Shown piece after piece: positions 5,774 through 11,100 of a stretch of 15,187 nt of DNA. Below the pieces are notes generated by a model, which worked only from the letters and a program-made list of their open reading frames with translations, was not told the origin of the DNA and made no database searches. A program made the position numbers and the translations under genes. The stretch comes from DATDXV01 sp035289205 (lineage in GTDB: Archaea; Aenigmatarchaeota; Aenigmatarchaeia; Aenigmatarchaeales; DATDXV01), in NCBI GenBank assembly GCA_035289205.1, contig DATDXV010000044.1:1-15187 (forward strand). Reading direction: 5' to 3'. Position 1 is the stretch's first letter; each line of letters starts with the position of its first letter.

Positions 5774-6174
5774 AGAAGGAGTTCATAACAACAATAGGGA
5801 AAAGGAAGATGGCTGTTGCCAGGGCAATAGCAAGGGCCGGGACGGGGAGGGTCGTTATAAACGGAAAGTCTCTCGATCTTGTCCAGCCGGAGCCTGTGAG
5901 GCTGTATATGCAGGAACCTCTGATGATAGGAGCTGATACTGCGAAGGGCGTTGATGTTGAAGTCAATGTTTCTGGAGGCGGAGTGTTTGGTCAGGCTGCT
6001 GCGACAAGGCAGGCTGTTGCCCTTGCATTGGTGGAGTTCAACAAGAAGCTGAAAAAGACCTTCCTTGAGTATGACAGGAGCATGCTGATCGCAGACTCAA
6101 GGCAGACTGAGCCGCACAAGCCTTCCAGAAGCAAGGATGGACCTCGCGCTTCAAAGCAGAAGAGCAAGAGATAA
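5770..6174 (+). CDS. rps9p: Small-subunit ribosomal protein uS9
   Basis: uS9 is a 134-aa 30S protein whose C-terminal tail reaches toward P-site tRNA in the ribosome. The N-terminus TTIGKRKMAVARAIARAGTG and the GGGVFGQAAATRQAVALAL block (~67-86) are classic. The C-terminus carries DSRQTEPHKPSRSKDGPR and ends with the conserved basic KSKR. The start ATG overlaps the uL13 stop (ATGA). It is the last gene of the coupled trio; rpo10 follows after ~40 nt with its own TATA-like box. Confidence 0.97.
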   Translation: MKKEFITTIGKRKMAVARAIARAGTGRVVINGKSLDLVQPEPVRLYMQEPLMIGADTAKGVDVEVNVSGGGVFGQAAATRQAVALALVEFNKKLKKTFLEYDRSMLIADSRQTEPHKPSRSKDGPRASKQKSKR

Positions 6175-6175
6175 G

Positions 6176-6185
6176 GCATAAATAG
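6176..6185 (+). promoter_or_regulatory. Candidate TATA box of rpo10
   Basis: GCATAAATAG begins 38 nt before ATG 6214, which would leave a leader of about 8 nt. Read-through from uS9 is also possible. Confidence 0.4.
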
Positions 6186-6213
6186 TATGCATATGATATG
6201 GATAATTGATTAG

Positions 6214-6408
6214 ATGATAATTCCTCTGAGATGTTTCAGCTGTGGCCGCGTTATTGCACAGATGTGGGAGACATACAGCAAGAGAGTCCAGATGGGCGAG
6301 GAACCAAAGAGAGTCCTGGATGAATTGAAGGTAAAGAGCTACTGCTGCAGAACAATCTTCATGACGCATATTGATGCATACAAGCAGATTGCAAAATACA
6401 AGAGATAG
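6214..6408 (+). CDS. rpo10: DNA-directed RNA polymerase subunit N (Rpo10)
   Basis: Rpo10 is the 64-aa zinc-bundle subunit (RPB10 homologue) that docks on the Rpo3-Rpo11 platform. The signature MIIPLRCFSCGRVIAQMWE at the N-terminus gives Cys7 and Cys10; the second pair is the atypical CysCys at 44-45 (KSYCCR), a hallmark of the family. A C-terminal helix with HIDAYKQIAKY completes it. Length is normal. Its place after uS9 is the usual archaeal arrangement; the rpoK-enolase-uS2 genes that often follow are absent, replaced by accessory genes. Confidence 0.97.
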   Translation: MIIPLRCFSCGRVIAQMWETYSKRVQMGEEPKRVLDELKVKSYCCRTIFMTHIDAYKQIAKYKR

Positions 6409-6419
6409 AGCGTCATCTT

Positions 6420-6428
6420 TTTATATAA
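6420..6428 (+). promoter_or_regulatory. TATA box of the Dabb-domain gene
   Basis: TTTATATAA lies 28-29 nt upstream of ATG 6448, so the mRNA is probably leaderless. Confidence 0.6.
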
Positions 6429-6447
6429 GATAGAATCATGATATCAC

Positions 6448-6741
6448 ATGACAGTTGTGCATGTTGTTCTGTTCAAATGGAAAGGCGGCGTTAAACCAGA
6501 AGACATAGAGGGAGCCTTTGAAGAAATTTCTGCACTGGAAAAGAAGTGCAAAGGACTGGAGGGCATAATGTGGGGGGAGAACTCTTCTGAATTTTCCGAA
6601 GGCTTCACGCATGTGTTGGTTGTTCTTGCAAAGAACAAAGCATCTTTGGAGGGGTATAGGAAGCATCCCCTGCATAAATCAATCGACAAGGATATCGGAA
6701 AGATGCAGGAACGCATAATGAGCGTGGATTTTGAAGCTTGA
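6448..6741 (+). CDS. Dabb (stress-response A/B barrel) domain protein
   Basis: This 97-aa protein matches the dimeric alpha/beta-barrel Dabb family in outline. It has an N-terminal strand MTVVHVVLFKWK with the typical 'vvLFk(w/l)K' pattern, a helix with EDIEGAFEEISALEKK, a central GLEGIMWGENSSEFSEGFTHVLVVLAK stretch (strand-turn-strand, spanning ~36-62), a GYRKHPLHKSIDKDIGKM motif (~68-85; the YxxHPxH element is characteristic) and the closing strand IMSVDFEA. Family members include plant stress proteins and polyketide cyclases; the function in archaea is unknown. It stands alone with its own promoter, just upstream of tRNA-Pro. Confidence 0.88.
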   Translation: MTVVHVVLFKWKGGVKPEDIEGAFEEISALEKKCKGLEGIMWGENSSEFSEGFTHVLVVLAKNKASLEGYRKHPLHKSIDKDIGKMQERIMSVDFEA

Positions 6742-6746
6742 TAAAC
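6738..6746 (+). promoter_or_regulatory. Weak TATA-like element of tRNA-Pro
   Basis: TTGATAAAC lies 24-32 nt before the tRNA 5' end and overlaps the stop codon of the Dabb gene. Confidence 0.35.
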
Positions 6747-6795
6747 TCAAAAAACGATGTTCTTTCTGAGGGCTCGTAGTCTAGCTTGGTAGGAT

Positions 6796-6811
6796 TTGTC
6801 TATGACCTAAA
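6796..6811 (+). other. 16-nt tRNA intron at position 25/26 (tRNA-Pro intron 1)
   Basis: The central helix is TAGG (6790-6793) with CCTA (6806-6809), and the 3-nt bulges are ATT (6794-6796) and AAA (6810-6812). Cutting after the second bulge base removes 6796-6811 and leaves A26. The inner stem is weak (T6797-A6805, or TC/GA around TAT), as expected for such a tiny intron. Confidence 0.82.
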
Positions 6812-6823
6812 ACCAGCTTGGGG

Positions 6824-6848
6824 TTTTCCTAAGCTAAGGAGACCAGAT
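6824..6848 (+). other. 25-nt tRNA intron at the canonical 37/38 site (tRNA-Pro intron 2)
   Basis: A full bulge-helix-bulge stacks on the anticodon stem: the central helix is TTGG (6818-6821) with CCAG (6843-6846), bulges are GGT (6822-6824) and ATT (6847-6849), and the inner helix is TTTCCT (6825-6830) with AGGAGA (6837-6842). Confidence 0.9.
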
Positions 6849-6886
6849 TGCTGGAAACTCGTGTTCAAATCACGACGGGCCCACCA

Positions 6887-7048
6887 TTACTCAGCATCAT
6901 CAACATATGCTGTTATGTCGGGTGCTATCTCAGTTCTTACGTCAGCATATGCTTCCAGGAAGTCATCTGCACGGGCTTTGTTAGAAGGATCCAATCTAGT
7001 TGCTGGATGGCTTTCTACAACAGACAGAGGATCCAAAAGATTCTTCAT
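6887..7048 (-). CDS. 53-aa acidic ORF coupled to the metallopeptidase gene
   Basis: The ATG (A at 7048) lies two nt after the stop of the ImmA/IrrE-like gene, and the reading frame runs 53 codons to a TAA whose last base is directly next to the CCA end of the oppositely oriented tRNA-Pro. The protein is acidic and helix-prone, with the C-terminal stretch ADDFLEAYADVRTEIAPD followed by ITAYVDDAE. Close coupling and protein-like composition suggest a real gene. It has no recognised domain; a partner or regulator of the peptidase is only a guess. Confidence 0.6.
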   Translation of the reverse strand: MKNLLDPLSVVESHPATRLDPSNKARADDFLEAYADVRTEIAPDITAYVDDAE

Positions 7049-7050
7049 GC

Positions 7051-7674
7051 CTACTCCATCATCCCCATGAATGAAGTGTATATCATCATCAGATTATGGT
7101 AGTGGCACAAATCTCTTCTATCTATTTCAGGCATAGACGCGTCTTTCTCCAAGTGTTTTAGCATATTGTCTATGACATATCTTTCTCCATACATTTCAAT
7201 AGGGGGTATCCATGCCAGAGATTCTTCTACCGCTTCCAATAGAAATTTCGTCTTTTCCTTTTGCTCCACTTCTATTTCTTTGTCATTCTCCAGACCTCGA
7301 AGGAACATGTACACTGTAGCTGCAAAATGCGGATCGCTGACTAGATATAGATAGTGCCCGAACTCATGCGCAAGCATTACCTTTGCTGTATCGAGCGGTA
7401 TGTCGGGCTTTATTTGAACAGGGCTGATCAGCAGATCTGTATGCCCTTCCTTTACGTTAACAAGCCTAAGTATTGATGCATATGCATCTTTCGGTATGTA
7501 ATGAGGAATATCTGCCTTGATGTCATAATGTCTTGCTAGGTCGCCGAGCCTTTGTTTAGTTTCTTCATCCGATATTGTTATATGGGGTCTTTTCCTGCCT
7601 ATGTCGACTCTCGATTTCATATCCTGCCATACATCATCCGCAACCCTGTTTATCTCTTCCTTGCTCAATGTCAT
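7051..7674 (-). CDS. ImmA/IrrE-like zinc metallopeptidase
   Basis: This 207-aa protein has the zincin motif HEFGH at residues 103-107 within KVMLAHEFGHYLYLV, followed by a helical region with EAVEESLAW (~147-155) that can supply the third, glutamate ligand. This order matches the ImmA/IrrE (DUF955-type) peptidases, which in bacteria cleave phage or element repressors or DdrO-type regulators. No helix-turn-helix domain is visible, so it is the peptidase domain alone with N- and C-terminal helical extensions. The start is set at 7674 because a GTTTATAAAC TATA box (7697-7704) lies 30 nt upstream and inside the longer ORF that could begin at 7713. The substrate is unknown; the 53-aa ORF follows two nt downstream. 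Confidence 0.82.
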   Translation of the reverse strand: MTLSKEEINRVADDVWQDMKSRVDIGRKRPHITISDEETKQRLGDLARHYDIKADIPHYIPKDAYASILRLVNVKEGHTDLLISPVQIKPDIPLDTAKVMLAHEFGHYLYLVSDPHFAATVYMFLRGLENDKEIEVEQKEKTKFLLEAVEESLAWIPPIEMYGERYVIDNMLKHLEKDASMPEIDRRDLCHYHNLMMIYTSFMGMME

Positions 7675-7696
7675 AAAGATACCTACTTTATGGTAG

Positions 7697-7704
7697 TTTA
7701 TAAA
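7697..7704 (-). promoter_or_regulatory. TATA box of the metallopeptidase gene
   Basis: TTTATAAA on the minus strand begins 30 nt before ATG 7674. It faces away from the promoter of the 109-aa gene in a ~78-bp divergent region. Confidence 0.6.
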
Positions 7705-7723
7705 CACTCCCAATAGAATTGAA

Positions 7724-7730
7724 TTTAAAA
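7724..7730 (+). promoter_or_regulatory. Candidate TATA element of the 109-aa gene
   Basis: TTTAAAA lies 29 nt before ATG 7753. A Shine-Dalgarno-like AAGGAGTG (7739-7746) lies between, so either a leaderless or a short-leader mRNA is possible. Confidence 0.4.
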
Positions 7731-7752
7731 ATCTCTGATAAGGAGTGTCTCT

Positions 7753-8082
7753 ATGTTAGATGGTTTGAGAAGGCTTTTTGCAACTCCAAGCTTGGAATCT
7801 TCAGGGTCAAAGGGAAGGAACTACTGTACTGAGCTTGAGAAGGCGGAAGAGAAAGGGCTTCCCGCAGAAAAGTCAGGGGTACCTAGACTTGTAAAAGTTG
7901 ACGGAGAGTATTTTACATACAGGCTTGATGCAACCTTTGATCCTCTGAAGGAAAGCAGCGTAAGAGAGGCGCTTGACAGATACAAGGCAGAGCTTGGACA
8001 AACCGCTTTCGTAATGAAAGAAGAGATGGTAATGGAGAACGGCTCTCTTTTTGCAGAGATAACTGTTCTGCCCAAGAAATAG
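7753..8082 (+). CDS. Hypothetical 109-aa protein
   Basis: I do not recognise this protein. It is soluble, with a polar N-terminal third (MLDGLRRLFATPSLESS) including one Cys (NYCTELEKAEEKG). A beta-strand pair follows (RLVKVDGEYFTYRLDATFD, ~45-63), then a helix (KESSVREALDRYKAEL) and two closing strands (TAFVMKEEMVMENG, LFAEITVLPKK), consistent with a small alpha/beta fold. ATG 7753 has an AAGGAGTG site 6-7 nt upstream. The stop TAG forms the end of the left direct repeat of the putative insertion at 8083-8603, so the insertion left this gene intact but separated it from the eL15 promoter region. Confidence 0.72.
   Translation: MLDGLRRLFATPSLESSGSKGRNYCTELEKAEEKGLPAEKSGVPRLVKVDGEYFTYRLDATFDPLKESSVREALDRYKAELGQTAFVMKEEMVMENGSLFAEITVLPKK
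8073..8082 (+). repeat. Left direct repeat (putative target-site duplication)
   Basis: CAAGAAATAG here is identical to 8603-8612. It contains the AAG-AAA-TAG end of the 109-aa gene. The duplication is 9 or 10 bp, depending on whether the first C belongs to the element's right end. Confidence 0.65.
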
Positions 8083-8083
8083 T

Positions 8084-8098
8084 GAGCTGTAAGGTAAG
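8084..8098 (+). repeat. Left terminal inverted repeat
   Basis: GAGCTGTAAGGTAAG matches the inverted right end at 13 of 15 positions; a GCGG follows both copies when a 2-nt gap is allowed. Confidence 0.6.
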
Positions 8099-8129
8099 AA
8101 GCGGAGAAATTTTCGAGGGCGCACTCTTT

Positions 8130-8510
8130 CTATTTTTTTTCTATATATGGACGAGGATATAATTCAGAAATTGTAAATTTCTCTATTTTGGTCAGGCTCT
8201 TATTTGAACAGAGTATAGACACGTTTTTAATCCCGTATCTTATGATCGCCGCCCTGCACATTCCGCATGGCATAACGATGCTTTTAGGGTAACCTACGAT
8301 TAACACGATTTTAAATTTTGATTTCCACCCTTCTTCTGTTACCATGGAGCCAATAGCATTTTGTTCCCCATGAATCCAATTCAAAGCTTCATATGGTATG
8401 CCATGATAAATATTATTCTTTAAAGAAAGCACAAAGGAGCCACGTTTTTTATATCTTAATTTTTTTACACGTTCTACAAATTCTCTTTCATCTTTGGTTA
8501 GTCTAGTCAT
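8130..8510 (-). CDS. Cytidine-deaminase-fold protein
   Basis: This 126-aa protein carries the two zinc motifs of the cytidine deaminase superfamily: HGEQNAI with His47 and Glu49 (ligand and proton shuttle), and MPCGMC with Cys82 and Cys85. The spacing and the strand before the first motif (RGSFVLSLKNNIYHGIPYEA, ~23-42) resemble small tetrameric cytidine or blasticidin-S-type deaminases. Substrate (free cytidine, a nucleoside analogue, or something else) cannot be read from the sequence. His in place of the CAE cysteine is also found in dCMP and tRNA/RNA deaminases. The gene is Lys/Ile/Asn-rich and AT-rich compared with its neighbours, and sits alone within the putative insertion, suggesting recent acquisition. 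A TTTAAGAA element 26-33 nt upstream could serve as promoter. Confidence 0.85.
   Translation of the reverse strand: MTRLTKDEREFVERVKKLRYKKRGSFVLSLKNNIYHGIPYEALNWIHGEQNAIGSMVTEEGWKSKFKIVLIVGYPKSIVMPCGMCRAAIIRYGIKNVSILCSNKSLTKIEKFTISELYPRPYIEKK
8133..8140 (+). terminator. T-run downstream of the 109-aa gene
   Basis: Eight consecutive T residues follow the 109-aa gene by ~50 nt and could end its transcript. They also encode Lys codons at the end of the minus-strand deaminase gene. Confidence 0.3.
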
Positions 8511-8535
8511 AATCTTATGAATTAGGAACCCGAAG

Positions 8536-8543
8536 TTCTTAAA
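8536..8543 (-). promoter_or_regulatory. Candidate TATA element of the deaminase gene
   Basis: Minus-strand TTTAAGAA begins 33 nt before ATG 8510. It lies inside the inverted-repeat-bounded segment, so the insertion would bring its own promoter. Confidence 0.35.
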
Positions 8544-8570
8544 TGTGTCGGTGCCCGATTGGCTTTTTTT

Positions 8571-8586
8571 GCACCCAAATAGGTGC
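8571..8586. other. Small hairpin near the right end of the insertion
   Basis: GCACC (8571-8575) pairs with GGTGC (8582-8586) around the 6-nt loop CAAATA. It lies directly after a run of seven T on the plus strand (8564-8570) and just inside the right inverted repeat; subterminal hairpins are seen in some mobile elements. Confidence 0.35.
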
Positions 8587-8588
8587 CG

Positions 8589-8603
8589 CTAACTTTACAG
8601 CTC
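8589..8603 (-). repeat. Right terminal inverted repeat
   Basis: On the minus strand this reads GAGCTGTAAAGTTAG and matches 8084-8098 with two mismatches. Confidence 0.6.
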
Positions 8604-8612
8604 AAGAAATAG
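8603..8612 (+). repeat. Right direct repeat (putative target-site duplication)
   Basis: CAAGAAATAG is identical to 8073-8082 and abuts the right inverted repeat, then runs straight into the eL15 promoter. Confidence 0.65.
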
Positions 8613-8616
8613 CAAC

Positions 8617-8624
8617 TTATTTAA
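8617..8624 (+). promoter_or_regulatory. TATA box of the eL15 gene
   Basis: TTATTTAA would place the RNA start near 8646-8650, close to the eL15 start region. Confidence 0.45.
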
Positions 8625-8657
8625 ACTCTATGTTCCTATCTTAGGAAGTTGATTTTA

Positions 8658-9164
8658 GTGGGTTTGTACCATCACTTGCAGAAGTTCTGGGGAACGCCGG
8701 AGCAGAAAGCTCTCTACAAAGAGAGAATGATAAAATGGAGAAGGGAGGAAGTTGCAACCAAGGTTGAGCATCCCACTAGGCTAGACAGGGCCCATGCTTT
8801 GGGTTACAAGGCAAAGAAGGGGTTCATTGTTGTGAGATTCAGGATAGGAAAGGGCTCGAGCAAAAGAGAAAAACCTGCCGGAGGAAGGAAGCCAACAAAG
8901 TCAGGTATGTATGCGATGCATCCTGGGCAGAACCTGCAGAGCATTGCGGAGATGCGATGCGCAAAGAAGCATCCGAACATGCAGGTACTTGGATCATATT
9001 ATGTTTCTGAGGACGGAAGGAGCAAGTGGTATGAGATAATTCTTGTTGATCCGCAGTCTCCTGATATAAAGAATGACCAAAAAATGAAGTGGCTGCTGTC
9101 CCCAGCAAACAAGGGCAGAGTCTTCAGAGGCTTGACAGCTGCTGGAAAGCGTCATAGAGCCTGA
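8658..9164 (+). CDS. rpl15e: Large-subunit ribosomal protein eL15 (L15e)
   Basis: eL15 is a 50S protein; here it is 168 aa, shorter than the usual ~190-200. The family pattern is clear: YHHLQKFWGTPEQKALYKERM at the N-terminus (~3-23), PTRLDRAHALGYKAKKGFIVVR, a basic RIGKGSSKREKPAGGRKP loop, the AEMRCAKKHPNMQVLGSYYV block, DGRSKWYEIILVDPQSPDI, and the C-terminal GRVFRGLTAAGKRHR. GTG 8658 is chosen because homologues begin with Met-Gly-x-Tyr; an in-frame TTG at 8649 would add three residues. It heads the RNase P/proteasome/exosome cluster. Confidence 0.95.
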   Translation: MGLYHHLQKFWGTPEQKALYKERMIKWRREEVATKVEHPTRLDRAHALGYKAKKGFIVVRFRIGKGSSKREKPAGGRKPTKSGMYAMHPGQNLQSIAEMRCAKKHPNMQVLGSYYVSEDGRSKWYEIILVDPQSPDIKNDQKMKWLLSPANKGRVFRGLTAAGKRHRA

Positions 9165-9175
9165 AATCAGCAATC

Positions 9176-9183
9176 TTTAAAAC
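9176..9183 (+). promoter_or_regulatory. TATA box of the Rpp30 gene
   Basis: TTTAAAAC begins 30 nt before ATG 9206, so the Rpp30-Pop5 mRNA is probably leaderless. Confidence 0.55.
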
Positions 9184-9205
9184 AGTTCCGAAACCATTCT
9201 TATTG

Positions 9206-9922
9206 ATGAAATTTTACGATCTGATCGTCCAGAGCAACCATTCTGGCGGTGAGAGCTCGATAAAGGAGATAGTTGAATTCGCTGCGAAGCTCGGCTTCTC
9301 AGGTATTGTTATCTGCGACAATTTTGAAAGCATGGAAAAATTAAAAGCAATAAAACAGGAGATAGCTTCTGCGAAGGGAGGGATAGAGATCTATCAGGGA
9401 GTCAAGGTGAAAGCAAACACTCCGGAGGAGATGAGGGAGATCGTCAACAGAGTCAGGGACCATGTGGATATTGTAGCTGTCCATGGGGGGGATTACAACA
9501 TGAACAGGTCTGCCTGCGAAAACTCAAAGGTTGACATCCTTGCGCACCCCGAGCTTGAGAGGTATGACAGCGGACTAGATGATGTCTGCCTGAAGCTTGC
9601 CGCGGAAAACAGCGTTGCGATAGGAATAGACTTCAAGAACATTCTTTACAGCTACAGGGGGATCAGAGGAAGGATACTTGGCAGCGTGGGAAGGAACATT
9701 GAGCTGTGCATGGAGATGAAGAACAAGATAGTGATCACATCCGGGGCCGCCAGCATCTGGGACATGAGGGCTCCTAGGGAGCTTGTGGCAATCCTGACGG
9801 TCCTTGGAATGGATCTTTCCCAGGCGTTCCTTTCTGTCAGCGGAATGCCGCAGGCAATCCTGGAAGAGAACAAGAAGATACTGGAGGGGAAGATTCTTAC
9901 GAAGGGAGTGGAGGTGGTTTGA
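9206..9922 (+). CDS. rnp3: RNase P protein component 3 (Rpp30)
   Basis: Rpp30 is the TIM-barrel (PHP-like) protein subunit of archaeal RNase P, which matures the 5' ends of tRNAs; it pairs with Pop5. It is 238 aa, normal length. Features include the N-terminal MKFYDLIVQSNHSGG strand-loop, IVEFAAKLGFSGIVICDNF, the central VDIVAVHGGDYNMNRSACEN (~90-110) and VDILAHPELERYDSGLDD segments, IGIDFKNIL (~131-143), and a VITSGAASIWDMRAPRELVAIL block near the C-terminus. ATG 9206 is preferred over TTG 9203 by promoter spacing. The stop overlaps the Pop5 start by one base (TGATG), so the two partners are co-translated. Confidence 0.95.
   Translation: MKFYDLIVQSNHSGGESSIKEIVEFAAKLGFSGIVICDNFESMEKLKAIKQEIASAKGGIEIYQGVKVKANTPEEMREIVNRVRDHVDIVAVHGGDYNMNRSACENSKVDILAHPELERYDSGLDDVCLKLAAENSVAIGIDFKNILYSYRGIRGRILGSVGRNIELCMEMKNKIVITSGAASIWDMRAPRELVAILTVLGMDLSQAFLSVSGMPQAILEENKKILEGKILTKGVEVV
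9910..9917 (+). promoter_or_regulatory. Shine-Dalgarno of the Pop5 gene
   Basis: GGAGGTGG inside the end of Rpp30 is 4 nt before ATG 9922 and selects it over the in-frame TTG 9919. Confidence 0.6.
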
Positions 9923-10269
9923 TGGACAGGCCAAAGACGCTTCCGCCAACTCTGCGGGACAGGAAGAGGTACATAGTCTTCCAGGCATTTTCAGAGAGCA
10001 AAATAAGCTATGAGGACCTTTCCACAGCTGTTTGGCACTCCTGCCTTAACTTTCTGGGGGAACATGGCGTCGGGGATGCAAACATGAACCTGATAAAGGA
10101 CACATTTGATCCTGACAAGCAGACCTGCGTACTGAGATGCTCGCATACTTCTGTTGACGGAGTGAGGACAGCGCTTGCGCTGATAAGGAGAATCGGGGAT
10201 TCCAGGGTTGTCATAAAGGTAAATGGAATATCCGGAACAATTCGCGGAGCAAAGACCAAGTTTTTCTGA
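9922..10269 (+). CDS. rnp2: RNase P protein component 2 (Pop5)
   Basis: Pop5 is the RRM-like RNase P subunit that binds the catalytic RNA as a heterotetramer with Rpp30. It is 115 aa. The sequence opens with PPTLRDRKRYIVFQAFSE (residues ~6-23), typical of the family, continues with the helix SYEDLSTAVWHSCLNFLGEHG, and has the core strand QTCVLRCSHTSVDGVRTAL and the C-terminal VVIKVNGISGTIRGAKTKF. The start shares a base with the Rpp30 stop and has a strong SD. The RNase P RNA and the Rpp21 and Rpp29 partners are not in the window. Confidence 0.94.
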   Translation: MDRPKTLPPTLRDRKRYIVFQAFSESKISYEDLSTAVWHSCLNFLGEHGVGDANMNLIKDTFDPDKQTCVLRCSHTSVDGVRTALALIRRIGDSRVVIKVNGISGTIRGAKTKFF

Positions 10270-10279
10270 TGTAGAAAGC

Positions 10280-10286
10280 TTTAAAT
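10280..10286 (+). promoter_or_regulatory. TATA-like element upstream of psmA
   Basis: TTTAAAT after Pop5 predicts an RNA start near 10309. A second candidate, TATAAAG at 10301-10307, predicts one near 10330. Either gives psmA a real leader, unlike many genes here. Confidence 0.45.
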
Positions 10287-10368
10287 CCTCTGGGTAAGGA
10301 TATAAAGTAAGTTTTGTTGTCTGCAATTCTCAGATTACAGCAGAAACAAGGTGATTAATATCGAAGGT

Positions 10369-11073
10369 ATGCCAGAATTCATGGGTTATGACAGAGCGAT
10401 TGTAACGTTCTCTCCTGACGGAAGGCTCTTTCAGGTTGAGTACGCGAGAGAAGCTGTAAAGAAGGGGACAACTTCACTTGGAGTTGTCTTCGACAAGGGC
10501 GTTGTTCTGCTTGCGCACAGGCCTATTAGCGAGCTGGCTATTTCTACCGGAGGAAACGACAAGATCTATCCGCTGGATGACCATGCTGGGATAACAATGG
10601 CAGGATTCCTTGCAGACGGAAGGATTCTGATAGATGACGGAAGAATAAGGGCGCAGATCCACAAGCTTACTTATGATGAGCCTATTGATGCTCTGGGATT
10701 GACAAAGGCGATCGCAGACAGGATGCAGCTCTTCACCCAATATGGCGGTGTAAGGCCCTATGGCGTGGCATTTCTTTTGGGAGGAGTAGATTCAAACGGC
10801 TCTCATCTGTTTGAAATAGATCCCTCGTCAGCATTCTATGGATGGAAGGCCCAGGCCATTGGAAAAGGATCGGTAGAGGCTTTGAAGACCTTGAAGAAGG
10901 GATTCAAGGAGAAGATGTCCGAGGATGAGGCAATAAGGCTTGCTGTTGCCGCAATCAAGGCTGCTGAAAAAGGAATAAGGCCGAATGATGTTGAACTTGC
11001 GGTGATTAACGGCAGCGGTTACAAGGAACTCAGCGTTGATGACACTGCAAAATTACTGAAGAAGTATTGGTGA
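10369..11073 (+). CDS. psmA: 20S proteasome alpha subunit
   Basis: PsmA forms the outer heptameric rings of the 20S proteasome that gate substrate entry. At 234 aa it is family-sized. The gate and H0 region MPEFMGYDRAIVTFSPDG is followed by RLFQVEYAREAVKKGTTSLG (~19-38), the strongest alpha-type signature, then DGRILIDDGRIRAQIHKL and the QYGGVRPYGVAFLLGGVD block (~124-141). The ATG at 10369 gives an N-terminus like those of characterised archaeal alpha subunits; an in-frame GTG at 10351 would add six residues and cannot be excluded. The protein ends in KKYW without the acidic tail seen in some species. The beta subunit and the unfoldase are not in this window. Confidence 0.96.
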   Translation: MPEFMGYDRAIVTFSPDGRLFQVEYAREAVKKGTTSLGVVFDKGVVLLAHRPISELAISTGGNDKIYPLDDHAGITMAGFLADGRILIDDGRIRAQIHKLTYDEPIDALGLTKAIADRMQLFTQYGGVRPYGVAFLLGGVDSNGSHLFEIDPSSAFYGWKAQAIGKGSVEALKTLKKGFKEKMSEDEAIRLAVAAIKAAEKGIRPNDVELAVINGSGYKELSVDDTAKLLKKYW

Positions 11074-11100
11074 TTACTATTACAGTAGAAGTTGATTACA

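Larger units (their letters stand above)
6770..6886 (+). tRNA. tRNA-Pro(GGG) interrupted by two introns, encoded CCA
   Basis: The acceptor stem is GGGCTCG (6770-6776) with CGGGCCC (6876-6882), with one T-G pair; A6883 is the discriminator and CCA is at 6884-6886. The T arm is TCGTG-TTCAAAT-CACGA (6859-6875). The D arm is GTCT-AGCTTGGTA-GGAT (6779-6795). A standard cloverleaf forms only if 6796-6811 and 6824-6848 are both removed: A6812 becomes base 26, the anticodon stem is CCAGC (6813-6817) with GCTGG (6850-6854), and the loop is TTGGGGT with anticodon GGG at 6820-6822. The mature body is 73 nt plus CCA, with a 4-nt variable loop (AAAC). Confidence 0.92.
8083..8603. mobile_element. Putative ~520-bp insertion carrying a deaminase-fold gene
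   Basis: The segment is bounded by imperfect inverted repeats (GAGCTGTAAGGTAAG at 8084-8098; reverse complement of 8589-8603 is GAGCTGTAAAGTTAG, 13 of 15 identical) and directly flanked by a 9-10 bp direct repeat. Removing it with one repeat copy restores ...CCCAAGAAATAG followed by CAACTTATTTAAAC, i.e. the 109-aa gene stop next to the eL15 TATA box. The interior is more AT-rich than the flanks and encodes one minus-strand gene. No transposase is present, so it would be a non-autonomous or passenger-bearing element. The boundaries are directly seen; mobility is inferred. Confidence 0.6.

Noticed and set aside
6786..7102. Two plus-strand ORFs that run through tRNA-Pro into the next genes
   Set aside because: They overlap a well-supported tRNA and the minus-strand coding region, with no promoter or ribosome-binding site.
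8083..8603. Complete insertion sequence with transposase
   Set aside because: No transposase frame is present; the only protein inside has deaminase motifs, so it is called only a putative non-autonomous element.
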